The notes under the pieces are model-generated. The model ran no database searches. It was not told the DNA's origin and saw only the letters and a program-made list of their open reading frames with translations. Below are positions 56,387-63,432 of a stretch of DNA of 63,432 nucleotides, one piece after another. How positions within the stretch are numbered: the first letter of the stretch is position 1; every line of letters starts with the position of its first letter. Source of the DNA: Clostridia bacterium. GTDB lineage: Bacteria; Bacillota; Clostridia; Oscillospirales; CAG-272. The DNA lies in NCBI GenBank assembly GCA_017453325.1, contig JAFTKK010000049.1:1-63432 (forward strand). Reading direction: 5' to 3'. The translations under genes were made by a program, and so were the position numbers.

Positions 56387-56459
56387 AGCTGCTAATCGGA
56401 TTCGGACCGATGACCTCGTCATTACCAATGACGTGCTCTACCGACTGAGCTATAGCAGC
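56384..56459 (-). tRNA. tRNA-Thr (anticodon GGT)
   Basis: 76-base cloverleaf read on the minus strand: acceptor GCTGCTA/TAGCAGC, D stem GCTC/GAGC, anticodon stem CGTCA/TGACG with loop TTGGTAA (anticodon GGT, reading ACC and ACT), T arm ATCGG/CCGAT with loop TCCGAAT, discriminator T and an encoded CCA. All stems pair fully. Confidence 0.95.
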
Positions 56460-56491
56460 ATCGAGCGCACCGTGGTGCGGCGACGTTTGAT

Positions 56492-56520
56492 ATTATAACA
56501 AAAAGATAGCGTCTTGTCAA
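56492..56520 (-). promoter_or_regulatory. Promoter of tRNA-Thr
   Basis: Consensus TTGACA (56515-56520), 17-base spacer, TATAAT (56492-56497) on the minus strand, about 30 bases upstream of the tRNA. Confidence 0.85.
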
Positions 56521-56600
56521 GGGGTTTTTGAAAATATTTTTGCAAAATGTTTATTCCTGTCAAAATGCGCTTTCTCGGGCGGGGAAAAGGGAAAATCGCC

Positions 56601-56629
56601 TTGACAAAAGGCAAAAACTTTGTTAATAT
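56601..56629 (+). promoter_or_regulatory. Promoter of the zinc-ribbon membrane protein gene
   Basis: TTGACA (56601-56606), 17-base spacer, TAATAT (56624-56629), 37 bases before the ATG. Confidence 0.75.
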
Positions 56630-56665
56630 GATATTTGGAAATTATTGTCATAAAGGAGTTTCATT

Positions 56666-58378
56666 ATGACCTGCAAACATTGCGGAAAGGATAGCTCGGG
56701 GGCTTATTGCAAGCATTGCAATGCACCGCTGTTTATAGATCCCAATCGGCAGCAATACCAAAATCAACGGCAATACCAAAATCAACAGCCTTATTATAAT
56801 CAGCAGTATCCTCAACAGCAATATCCCAATCAACAGCCCTACCAATCCCAACCACCGTATTATCCGCAACAGCCTCCGTTGCAGCAGCAATATTCCTATC
56901 CGCCTCAACAGCCTTATGGGCAGCAACCTCATCCACAACAGCCTCCGTTGCAGCAGCAATATTCCTATCCGCCTCAGCAGCCTTATGGGCAGCAACCTCA
57001 TCCGCAGCAGCCGAATGGCCAGCCTGCCGGTGAATATCTCACGGCGCGCGATAAAAAGCTGGCAATGGCAAAACAAAAAAAGCAGCGTAAGGCGCATATC
57101 AGCTTCGGGCGTGTGTTTTTCCCCGCGTTGGCGCTTTTGCTGCCTTTGATCTATTTGTTTACCGATGCCTTCATACTGTATTCCGAGGCATTGTTTGTCG
57201 GAGGAGAGGGGGAAACCCTGCTCGCAAGACTGATCGCTCAGCTTTCCGATGCCGCATTCGCTGCCAATCCCGTTTTCGATTTGATCGGCGTTACTTACGG
57301 CGGCGCGGAGCCGCTTTTTGAGATCCTGACCGTGTTTGACGTGCTGTCTGCCGGGGGAGAGTATGCGTCGTTGCTTGCGCCCGCATGGCTGATCTGTCTC
57401 ACGGCAGTATTCAGCGCGCTGTGCGCGGTGCTGATTTTGTTTACGGCAGGCCGGATTTTACGCGTGCGCGCTGTGGCCGATGCCGTAGTGATCGGCGGCT
57501 CGCTTGCCGCTATGGCGCCGTTTTTGGCTGATCTTTCTTTCCGTATTTATCATGTGATCAACGGTGGTTTTGAGGCAGCCGACCTTGCCATCGGGCAATT
57601 CAGCCTTTCGGTCGAGCTGATGCTTACCCTCGCGCTTTCGCTGTGCGTGGTTCTGCCGGCCGTGCGTGCCTTGCGCCGTGCTGCGGGCGGTGACGGGGTG
57701 TATGTGACGTTCCCGTACCGTGTTGCCTCCAAGCTGCCCACGCTCGCGCGCTTGCTCTCTTTGGTGCTTGGCGCCGTGGCCGCGGTGATCCCCTTCGTGC
57801 TCTTTGTAGTGCCTGCCTGCAGCGCCGGCACGTTGTATGATGCTCTTTCAAACGCCCTTGGCTATTTTGGCGACGATTTCCTCTCGCGTATCGATCTGTT
57901 TGGCGGCACGCCCATCGCAGTCGTTGCCGATGCCGTTGCGGCATTGCTGCATCTCGCCTTGCTCATTTTCATGCTGCTCGCTTTGGTAAGGGCAGCTCTG
58001 CGCGTATTGCGTGTCTTCTTCACGGGTGCGCATAGGGTAGCCGTGAAAAAGCGCGTGCGACGCAAGTTTACCCGTGCGGGTGGCGTGTGGCGTAAGCCGG
58101 CTTTGCATGTGCTGCGGTGTTATATTGCCATTGCCGTTGTAGCGGTGCTGCTGACGCTCTTTGGCACCCCCATGCGTGCGCACGTTGATTTTGCGAGCGT
58201 ATCCGATACGCTCACCTTGGTGTATCTTGTAATTGCATGGGCAAAAGCCTACTGCAAGCTCCTGAGTGCGGGCGTGATGCTCTGTGCGCTCTCCTTGGCT
58301 TTAGCCACCGTAGCGGGCAACCTGTCAAGAGCCTTTGTGTCTCGCGCAATCGAGGATCATAGAGAAGAAAATGAATAA
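56666..58378 (+). CDS. Zinc-ribbon, QPY-rich multi-pass membrane protein
   Basis: 570-residue protein. Residues 1-20 form a zinc ribbon (CKHCGKDSSGAYCKHC). Residues 27-125 are a low-complexity Gln/Pro/Tyr region with a 23-residue exact tandem duplication (QQQYSYPPQQPYGQQPHPQQ unit), caused by a ~69-base DNA repeat at about 56876-57012. The rest has about eight to ten transmembrane segments. AAAGGAG precedes the ATG. The family is not known to me; zinc-ribbon plus disordered linker plus membrane domain is frequent in uncharacterised Clostridia envelope proteins. Confidence 0.8.
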   Translation: MTCKHCGKDSSGAYCKHCNAPLFIDPNRQQYQNQRQYQNQQPYYNQQYPQQQYPNQQPYQSQPPYYPQQPPLQQQYSYPPQQPYGQQPHPQQPPLQQQYSYPPQQPYGQQPHPQQPNGQPAGEYLTARDKKLAMAKQKKQRKAHISFGRVFFPALALLLPLIYLFTDAFILYSEALFVGGEGETLLARLIAQLSDAAFAANPVFDLIGVTYGGAEPLFEILTVFDVLSAGGEYASLLAPAWLICLTAVFSALCAVLILFTAGRILRVRAVADAVVIGGSLAAMAPFLADLSFRIYHVINGGFEAADLAIGQFSLSVELMLTLALSLCVVLPAVRALRRAAGGDGVYVTFPYRVASKLPTLARLLSLVLGAVAAVIPFVLFVVPACSAGTLYDALSNALGYFGDDFLSRIDLFGGTPIAVVADAVAALLHLALLIFMLLALVRAALRVLRVFFTGAHRVAVKKRVRRKFTRAGGVWRKPALHVLRCYIAIAVVAVLLTLFGTPMRAHVDFASVSDTLTLVYLVIAWAKAYCKLLSAGVMLCALSLALATVAGNLSRAFVSRAIEDHREENE

Positions 58379-58384
58379 GAAATG

Positions 58385-58417
58385 AAAAACGGACCTCAAC
58401 CGAGGTCCGTTTTTTTT
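58385..58417. terminator. Bidirectional terminator
   Basis: ACGGACCTC and GAGGTCCGT arms around AACC, with AAAAA on the left and TTTTTTT on the right. It lies between two convergent genes. Confidence 0.85.
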
Positions 58418-58421
58418 GTGA

Positions 58422-60782
58422 TCAATATTTTGCGTACAGAGCCGCAATTTCAGCTGCGGTCAAGGCATCGCTGTAGAGGTTGGCAGCTGCCATCTTACCC
58501 GTGAAGAAGTTGGTGCCGCCGGGGGCGGTCGGCGAGGAGTCACCGCCGACTGAGAGATATTGTGCGCCGTTTGCGGGGAGTGTCCACGAGGTCTTGCTCG
58601 CATTCACCTCGTTTTGCAGCACACCGTTGATGTAGATCTGGATCTTGCTGCCCGTGTAAACGCCCACCACGTGTACCCATTGATTTAAGGGGAGTGTGGT
58701 AGAGGCGCGATCGTAGCCGCTGGTACCGTGGCAAAGGATCTGTATTTGACCTGCCGAGTTGAATTGGAAGCCAAAGCCACCCGATTCCATGTTGGAGATG
58801 ATATTGAGCGATTTTGAGGGCTTGCTCTCAACATACACGTAGGTTTCGAGCGTGAAGCTGTCGGTGAGCAGGGGATAGTTGCGGTACATTTCAAGCAGGG
58901 CATAGCCGCCGCTGCCGTCTATGGTGGCAACGTTGCGCTTCAGCGTGGTATCGTAGGTTACGGTAGGAGTGCCCGTGCGGTAAAGCGTTTTACCCGTCAC
59001 GGCATTGGTCGCGCTGCTATCCAGATTAAATTCGGTTTGCAGCACATCGGCCACGGGAGCAGCGGACTCGGGTTGGGTGATAAAGGAATAAATAAGCGGC
59101 GTACCGGCCTTGCCCCACGTATTGACGGGATACACCTTAACGGTATAGGTGGTGGAGGGCGAAAGACCCACGAGGGGCGCCGAAATGTGAAGAGGCATGG
59201 CAAAGCCGAGGAAGCTGCAGGAGAGGCGGTAGGTGGTCGAAATCAGCGTGCTTCCTTGGTAAAGCTCCACGCGGTAATTGTTCACACCCGCCTCGCAGCC
59301 GGCTTGCGGGATATTCAGCAGCGCATAATTCTTGGTAATGAGCTGCGGCGTGATGGCGGCACCGCCCACAAAGGTGGGGGCTGAGGCTGTGTATTTGCGC
59401 TGATCGGTATAGGTAAAGGTGGTGGGATCGCCAACGCTTCCGATATAAATGATAGTTTGCACGCTTTGCGTGTAAACGTTATAAACCACTAAGCGGATCT
59501 CCTGCTCGGCATTGACCTCTACCATGTAATAAAGGCCTGCGTTGCGCATCACGCCGTTGGAGCCCGATGCATTCCAGGAGCCCTCCCAGTCGGTAGGCAC
59601 CACGTAAGAGTCCTTGTTTTTGCCGGAAGTAACGGTATCATTGTATTTCGGATGTCCCGCAATGTAGGTGCAAAGGTAAGCAAGCGAGGCAGTATTTACA
59701 GCCGTATAGCCGCCCTGCCAGACTGATTGAGGATCGGTGATGGGGAAGTGGGTGTGACCCGAGAAGTCTACCACCTGCGGGAATTTGTTGAAGATGGCCT
59801 CAAGATAATCGTCACCGGAGTACTGGAAAGCGTTGTTGACAGTACCCGTGGCGGGCATGTGCTGGAACACGAAGATCGGCTTTTTGCCCGTGGGGTCGTC
59901 AGCGGCGGCAACCTCCAGCTCGGTTTCAAGCCACGCGAGCTTTTGGGGGCTGAACTTGGAGCCGTTATAGTCTAACGCATAGCGGTCGGTATTCAGCACC
60001 AGGAAGTGGTAGCCGCCGATCACCAAATGTGCGTCAACCGTCTCGTATCCGCCAAGGCGCTTGTACTTTTCAAAGGTGGCTGCAACCGATGTGTCGCTAT
60101 AGCGCTCATCCCCGGTGGTGCCGTCGTCGTATGAGGTTGCATAAAACTCGTGGTTGCCGAGCACGGCACGTGTAACGGTCTCCTCGCGCGTATTGGCATT
60201 GACGTAATCAAAGAATTTTTGCATTTCGGCTTCAGCGCCGTTTTCGGTAAAGTCACCTGCAAAGAAGATGGCATCCAGCGTGTCATATTCCTGCGCATCG
60301 CTGTAAGCGTAAGCGGTAGAATACAGCGATTGCAGCATTTCATAGCTTTGGTAATCGTAATCGGTGGCGCGCAAATGCAGGTCGCTGGTCACGGCAAAGC
60401 GTAAGATGGGAACAAATTTCTTGTCGGGCTCGGTGGTGGAGCCTGCCTTAAAACCGGTATCGATGCCGTTTAAGAACCAGTTGCCGTTTTCGCCGATGGT
60501 GATCTCCGTGCCTGCAGCACCGGGCACGCCGTCGGTGCCGGTTTCGCCCTGCGCCTTCACGCCGAGCGAGGTCCATGTGATGCCACCGTCGTAGGAGACT
60601 TCCCACATACCGGTGCTTTGATTGATCTGCAGCTTGGGCGTGACACCCGCCTCGCCCTGTATACCGGCATCTCCCTTTTCGCCGGGGTCTCCCTTTTCGC
60701 CCGGCGTGCCTTGGCAGGCAACGAGGGCAAGGCTGAGTGCCAATAAAATCACGGCCAGGAGAAGTGATAAAAATCTTTTCAT
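58422..60782 (-). CDS. Collagen-like metallophosphoesterase-LamG lipoprotein (paralogue 1)
   Basis: 786-residue lipoprotein. Signal peptide with lipobox LVAC (Cys23); GEKGDPGEKGDAG collagen-like stretch (29-44); TPKLQIN module (48-74); IGENGNWFLNGIDTG strand pair (97-110); calcineurin-like phosphoesterase (about 125-430: TSDLHL, FFAGDFTENG, LGNHEFY, FQHMPATG, SGHTHFPI); a fibronectin III-like domain (about 480-580); C-terminal LamG/concanavalin-like domain (about 605-786). It should act on phosphoesters at the cell surface while bound to glycans. ATG at 60782 has GAAAGGAG upstream, which lies inside the longer frame starting at 60797. Confidence 0.9.
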   Translation of the reverse strand: MKRFLSLLLAVILLALSLALVACQGTPGEKGDPGEKGDAGIQGEAGVTPKLQINQSTGMWEVSYDGGITWTSLGVKAQGETGTDGVPGAAGTEITIGENGNWFLNGIDTGFKAGSTTEPDKKFVPILRFAVTSDLHLRATDYDYQSYEMLQSLYSTAYAYSDAQEYDTLDAIFFAGDFTENGAEAEMQKFFDYVNANTREETVTRAVLGNHEFYATSYDDGTTGDERYSDTSVAATFEKYKRLGGYETVDAHLVIGGYHFLVLNTDRYALDYNGSKFSPQKLAWLETELEVAAADDPTGKKPIFVFQHMPATGTVNNAFQYSGDDYLEAIFNKFPQVVDFSGHTHFPITDPQSVWQGGYTAVNTASLAYLCTYIAGHPKYNDTVTSGKNKDSYVVPTDWEGSWNASGSNGVMRNAGLYYMVEVNAEQEIRLVVYNVYTQSVQTIIYIGSVGDPTTFTYTDQRKYTASAPTFVGGAAITPQLITKNYALLNIPQAGCEAGVNNYRVELYQGSTLISTTYRLSCSFLGFAMPLHISAPLVGLSPSTTYTVKVYPVNTWGKAGTPLIYSFITQPESAAPVADVLQTEFNLDSSATNAVTGKTLYRTGTPTVTYDTTLKRNVATIDGSGGYALLEMYRNYPLLTDSFTLETYVYVESKPSKSLNIISNMESGGFGFQFNSAGQIQILCHGTSGYDRASTTLPLNQWVHVVGVYTGSKIQIYINGVLQNEVNASKTSWTLPANGAQYLSVGGDSSPTAPGGTNFFTGKMAAANLYSDALTAAEIAALYAKY

Positions 60783-60837
60783 AATAGCTCCTTTCACTCA
60801 CCGCTTTGCGGTGTCAGCTGGGTTTGTACGGGGGATA

Positions 60838-63159
60838 TCAATACTGTGCAAAGAGTGCTGCAATTTCGGCGGCGGTCAGCGCTTCGCCGTAAATGTTTGC
60901 AGCGGCCATTTTGCCGGTGATGTAATTTTTGCCGTCATAGGTCGAGGGAGAGGAGTCTCCGCCGACACACATATAGTGAGCTCCGTCCTTGGGGAGCGTC
61001 CAGGCTGCTTTGGTGGTAGTTGCGCTGGCTGCCAAAGCGCCGTCAACATACAGGCAAAGCTGACTGCCGTCAAAGGTGCCCACAATATGTACCCATTGGT
61101 TCAGCGGTATTGATGCCGCCGTGCGTTCATAGGCGCTGTTTCCCGTGTAGGCAACGATCTCTGCCTTTCCCGCGTTTGTAAACGATAGTCCAAATCCGCC
61201 GGTTTCAAAATTGGCAAATATGTTTCTTGATTCGTTCGGAACAGCATCAAAATAGACGTAGGTCTCAAGGGTAAAGCTATCGGTGAGAAGAGAATAATTG
61301 CTATACATATCGGTAAAGCAATAGCCGCTGTTACCGTCAAGCGTGACCGCGTTGCGGCCGATGGTGCTGTCATAAGCAACCACAGGCGCGCCTGCGGTGT
61401 GCAGCACCTTGCCCGTCACGGCATTGGTTGCGGTGCCGTCAAGATTGAAGTGCGTGGAGAGCACCTCAGCCACGGGCTCAGAGGTCGAGGCAGCGGTGAT
61501 AAAGGAGTAGGTGAGCGGTGTGCCCGCCTTGCCCCACGTGTTGACGGGATAGACCTTGACCGTATAAGCGGTGGAAGGGGAAAGCCCCTTCAGCGGTGCG
61601 GTCACGTGGGAGGGCATGGCAAAGCCGAGGAAGCCGCAGGAGAGGCGGTAGGTGGTAGAAACAAGTGTGCCGCCTTGGTAAAGCTCCACGCGGTAGTTGC
61701 TGACACCCACCTCGCAGCCTGCCTGTGGAATATTCAAAAGGGCATAATTCTTGGTGATGATTTGGGGGGTGATGGCGGCATCGTCAGCAAACTCGGCCGC
61801 GGCGGCATATTTGCGCTGGTCGGTATAGGTGAACTTCGAGGGGTCGCCCACGCCGCCGATGTAAATGATCATTTGTACGCTATCGCTGAAGATGTTATAA
61901 ACGACTAAGCGCACCTCCTGCTCGGCATTGACTTCAACGAAGTAGTAAAGCCCCGCGTTGCGGATCTCCTTTTCGCTACCGCCCGCCAGCCACGTGCCGT
62001 TGTTATCCATGGCGCGCACGCCTGCGGTGTTGTAGGAGGGATGCCCCGAGATCGGCACGCTGAGATAGGCAAGCGAGCCAGTGTTGATCGCGGTGTAGCC
62101 ACCTTGCCAGATCGATTGCGGTTGCGTGATGGGATAGTGGGTGTGGCCGGAGAAGTCAACCACCGGCGGGAACTTTTCAAAAATAGCCTCAAGGTAATCG
62201 TCACTTGATTTTTGAGAGGCATTGTTTACCGTGCCCGTGGCGGGCATATGCTGAAAGACAAAAATCGGCTTTTTGCCCGTGGGATCGGCGGCCGCCGCGG
62301 CTGTCAGCTCGGTTTCAAGCCACGCGAGCTTTGCGGGGCTGAATTTGGATCCCGTATAGTCGTAGGCGTAACGGTCGGTATTGAGAACCAGGAAATGGTA
62401 ACCGTCAATGATCAAGTGCGCGTCTACGGTGTCATATTCCCCGTAACGCATATATTTTTCAAAGGTAGCCGCCACCGAGGTGTCGCTGTAACGGTCGTCG
62501 GAGGTGGTGCCGTCAGCATAGCGAGTGGCGTAATATTCGTGATTGCCGAGCACGGCACGTGCAACGGTTTCTTCCTTGGTGTTTGCCTTAACAAAGGTAA
62601 AGAAATCGCTGAATTCCTTGTCCTTGCCGCTTTGTGTAAAGTCACCTGCGAAGAAGATGGCATCAAGCTTGTCATAGTCCTGCGATTCGCTGTAAGCGTA
62701 TGCGGTGCTATAGAGCTTTTCCAGCATCTCGTGGCTCTTGAAATCGTTGGTCTCATTACGAAGATGCAGGTCGCTGGTCACGGCAAAGCGTAAGACGGGC
62801 ACAAATTCCTTGGCAATATCGTCGGTGGCCTTCATGCCGGTATCCACGCCATTGATGAACCAGTTGCCGTTTTCACCGATGGTGATCTGTGCGCCGGCGG
62901 TGCCGGCCGTGCCGGTCTCACCCTGCGCCTTCACCCCGAGCGAGGTCCATGTGATGCCACCGTCATAAGAGACCTCCCACATGCCGGTGCTTTGGTTGAT
63001 CTGCAGCTTCGGGGTCATACCGGTAGCACCCTGTGCACCGGCGTCACCCTGATCGCCTTTGTCGCCCTTTTCACCGGGCGTGCCCTCACATGCAATGAGG
63101 GAAAGGCAGAGCGCAAGGAGCATGGCAAGGATCAGAAAAGCGGAGAGTATTCTTTTCAT
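60838..63159 (-). CDS. Collagen-like metallophosphoesterase-LamG lipoprotein (paralogue 2)
   Basis: 773-residue tandem paralogue of the previous gene with the same order: lipobox LIAC (Cys24), GEKGDKGDQGDAGAQG, TPKLQIN module (49-75), GENGNWFINGVDTG, phosphoesterase (TSDLHL, FFAGDFTQSG, LGNHEYY, FQHMPATG, SGHTHYPI), fibronectin III-like part and a LamG end. All metal ligands are kept. The two differ most in the linker after the second module and in the LamG domain. GGAGG precedes the ATG. The two genes are 55 bases apart and may form one transcript from the promoter at 63198. Confidence 0.9.
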   Translation of the reverse strand: MKRILSAFLILAMLLALCLSLIACEGTPGEKGDKGDQGDAGAQGATGMTPKLQINQSTGMWEVSYDGGITWTSLGVKAQGETGTAGTAGAQITIGENGNWFINGVDTGMKATDDIAKEFVPVLRFAVTSDLHLRNETNDFKSHEMLEKLYSTAYAYSESQDYDKLDAIFFAGDFTQSGKDKEFSDFFTFVKANTKEETVARAVLGNHEYYATRYADGTTSDDRYSDTSVAATFEKYMRYGEYDTVDAHLIIDGYHFLVLNTDRYAYDYTGSKFSPAKLAWLETELTAAAAADPTGKKPIFVFQHMPATGTVNNASQKSSDDYLEAIFEKFPPVVDFSGHTHYPITQPQSIWQGGYTAINTGSLAYLSVPISGHPSYNTAGVRAMDNNGTWLAGGSEKEIRNAGLYYFVEVNAEQEVRLVVYNIFSDSVQMIIYIGGVGDPSKFTYTDQRKYAAAAEFADDAAITPQIITKNYALLNIPQAGCEVGVSNYRVELYQGGTLVSTTYRLSCGFLGFAMPSHVTAPLKGLSPSTAYTVKVYPVNTWGKAGTPLTYSFITAASTSEPVAEVLSTHFNLDGTATNAVTGKVLHTAGAPVVAYDSTIGRNAVTLDGNSGYCFTDMYSNYSLLTDSFTLETYVYFDAVPNESRNIFANFETGGFGLSFTNAGKAEIVAYTGNSAYERTAASIPLNQWVHIVGTFDGSQLCLYVDGALAASATTTKAAWTLPKDGAHYMCVGGDSSPSTYDGKNYITGKMAAANIYGEALTAAEIAALFAQY

Positions 63160-63197
63160 AAAACAATCCTCCTGATTGATGGGATGTTTACATATCT

Positions 63198-63226
63198 AAT
63201 ATATCATTCTTGGCTTAAATTGTCAA
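63198..63226 (-). promoter_or_regulatory. Promoter of the phosphoesterase-LamG pair
   Basis: Minus strand TTGACA (63221-63226), 17-base spacer, TATATT (63198-63203), about 40 bases before the ATG at 63159. Confidence 0.8.
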
Positions 63227-63294
63227 TAAATTGAACGAACGCGGTTGATTTTTGTTCAATATAGCTAAATTGAAAACACCCGTGATACGCAAAT

Positions 63295-63432
63295 TGAACT
63301 GCCCCAAATTGTGCGGACAGCACAAAAAGCCCCGGGGGTGTAGTAATTAAGCAACAAACTGGCATCGTTTTTCAAGCGGTGTCAGTTTTGTTTTTAATTG
63401 GATGCGCTCGTTGTTGTAAAAGTGGATGTAGG
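63295..63432 (-). mobile_element. IS3-family insertion sequence, right end (partial)
   Basis: The element end appears to be the inverted repeat starting TGAACTGCCCCAAATTGTGC at 63295, as in IS150-like IS3 members. The transposase C-terminus lies inside. The element continues past the window edge, so its length and other end are unknown. Confidence 0.75.
63347..63432 (-). CDS. IS3-family transposase OrfB, C-terminal part
   Basis: The last 28 codons of an IS3-type integrase-fold transposase: YIHFYNNERIQLKTKLTPLE followed by KRCQFVA and a stop. The FYN(x)ERxQ...LTPxE pattern is the conserved tail of OrfB. The gene is cut by the end of the window; the DDE residues are not visible here. Confidence 0.85.
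   Translation of the reverse strand, partial: YIHFYNNERIQLKTKLTPLEKRCQFVA

Overview
The window is about 63 kb of a low-to-moderate AT, Gram-positive genome of the class Clostridia (Bacillota), most likely an uncultured gut commensal. The evidence is the housekeeping set and its order (uvrB-uvrA, miaB-ylbF/ricA-like-mutS-mutL, the ymfF/ymfH-type M16 pair, lgt, folD), consensus sigma-A promoters with 16-18 bp spacers, strong AGGAGG-type ribosome sites, many diacylglyceryl-type lipoproteins, and interspersed stem-loop repeats of a kind often seen in gut Clostridia. The order or genus cannot be fixed from the sequence alone.

Region 1 (1-8.2 kb): a minus-strand SdpR-SdpI-ABC transporter operon with a visible operator over its promoter; an overlapping recombinase-HAD phosphatase-glycerol kinase operon; two small membrane proteins. 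Region 2 (8.2-30.6 kb): a core-genome stretch with nucleotide-excision repair (uvrB, uvrA), an rRNA methyltransferase, a BspA-type leucine-rich-repeat lipoprotein on the other strand, then miaB, a YlbF/RicA-like protein, mutS, mutL, tgt, the TldD/PmbA protease pair, argS and a YebC regulator, with repeat elements and a lone DUF559 gene between mutL and tgt. Region 3 (30.6-46.6 kb): a GH2 beta-galactosidase with a divergent AraC regulator, a heterodimeric ABC exporter, an Mrp/ApbC carrier, the M16 peptidase pair, lgt, folD, a DUF1653 gene, a ThuA-like protein and a phosphoesterase. This ends in a scar where a serine-recombinase fragment abuts an opine dehydrogenase that has lost its front half.

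Region 4 (46.6-63.4 kb) is accessory and the most interesting. It is dominated by minus-strand secreted lipoproteins: two endonuclease/exonuclease/phosphatase-family proteins and two metallophosphoesterase-LamG proteins. Three of these four carry collagen-like GXY linkers and a shared short module (TPKLQIN...WEVSYDxGxTWxSLGV). One nuclease-family gene lies at the end of a tight putative operon: AraC regulator, an 806-residue secreted protein with an internal duplication, two adjacent 41-42 residue peptides that are paralogues of each other, then the lipoprotein. Nearby are a regulator that fuses a sialidase-like domain to an AraC DNA-binding domain, a frameshifted decarboxylase remnant, a tRNA-Thr(GGT) with duplicated terminator modules, a zinc-ribbon/QPY-rich membrane protein, hairpin-rich non-coding repeats, and the end of an IS3-family element at the right edge.

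All functional assignments rest on motif recognition by eye; no database search was run. Start codons were chosen from ribosome sites and promoters, and several differ from the longest possible reading frame.
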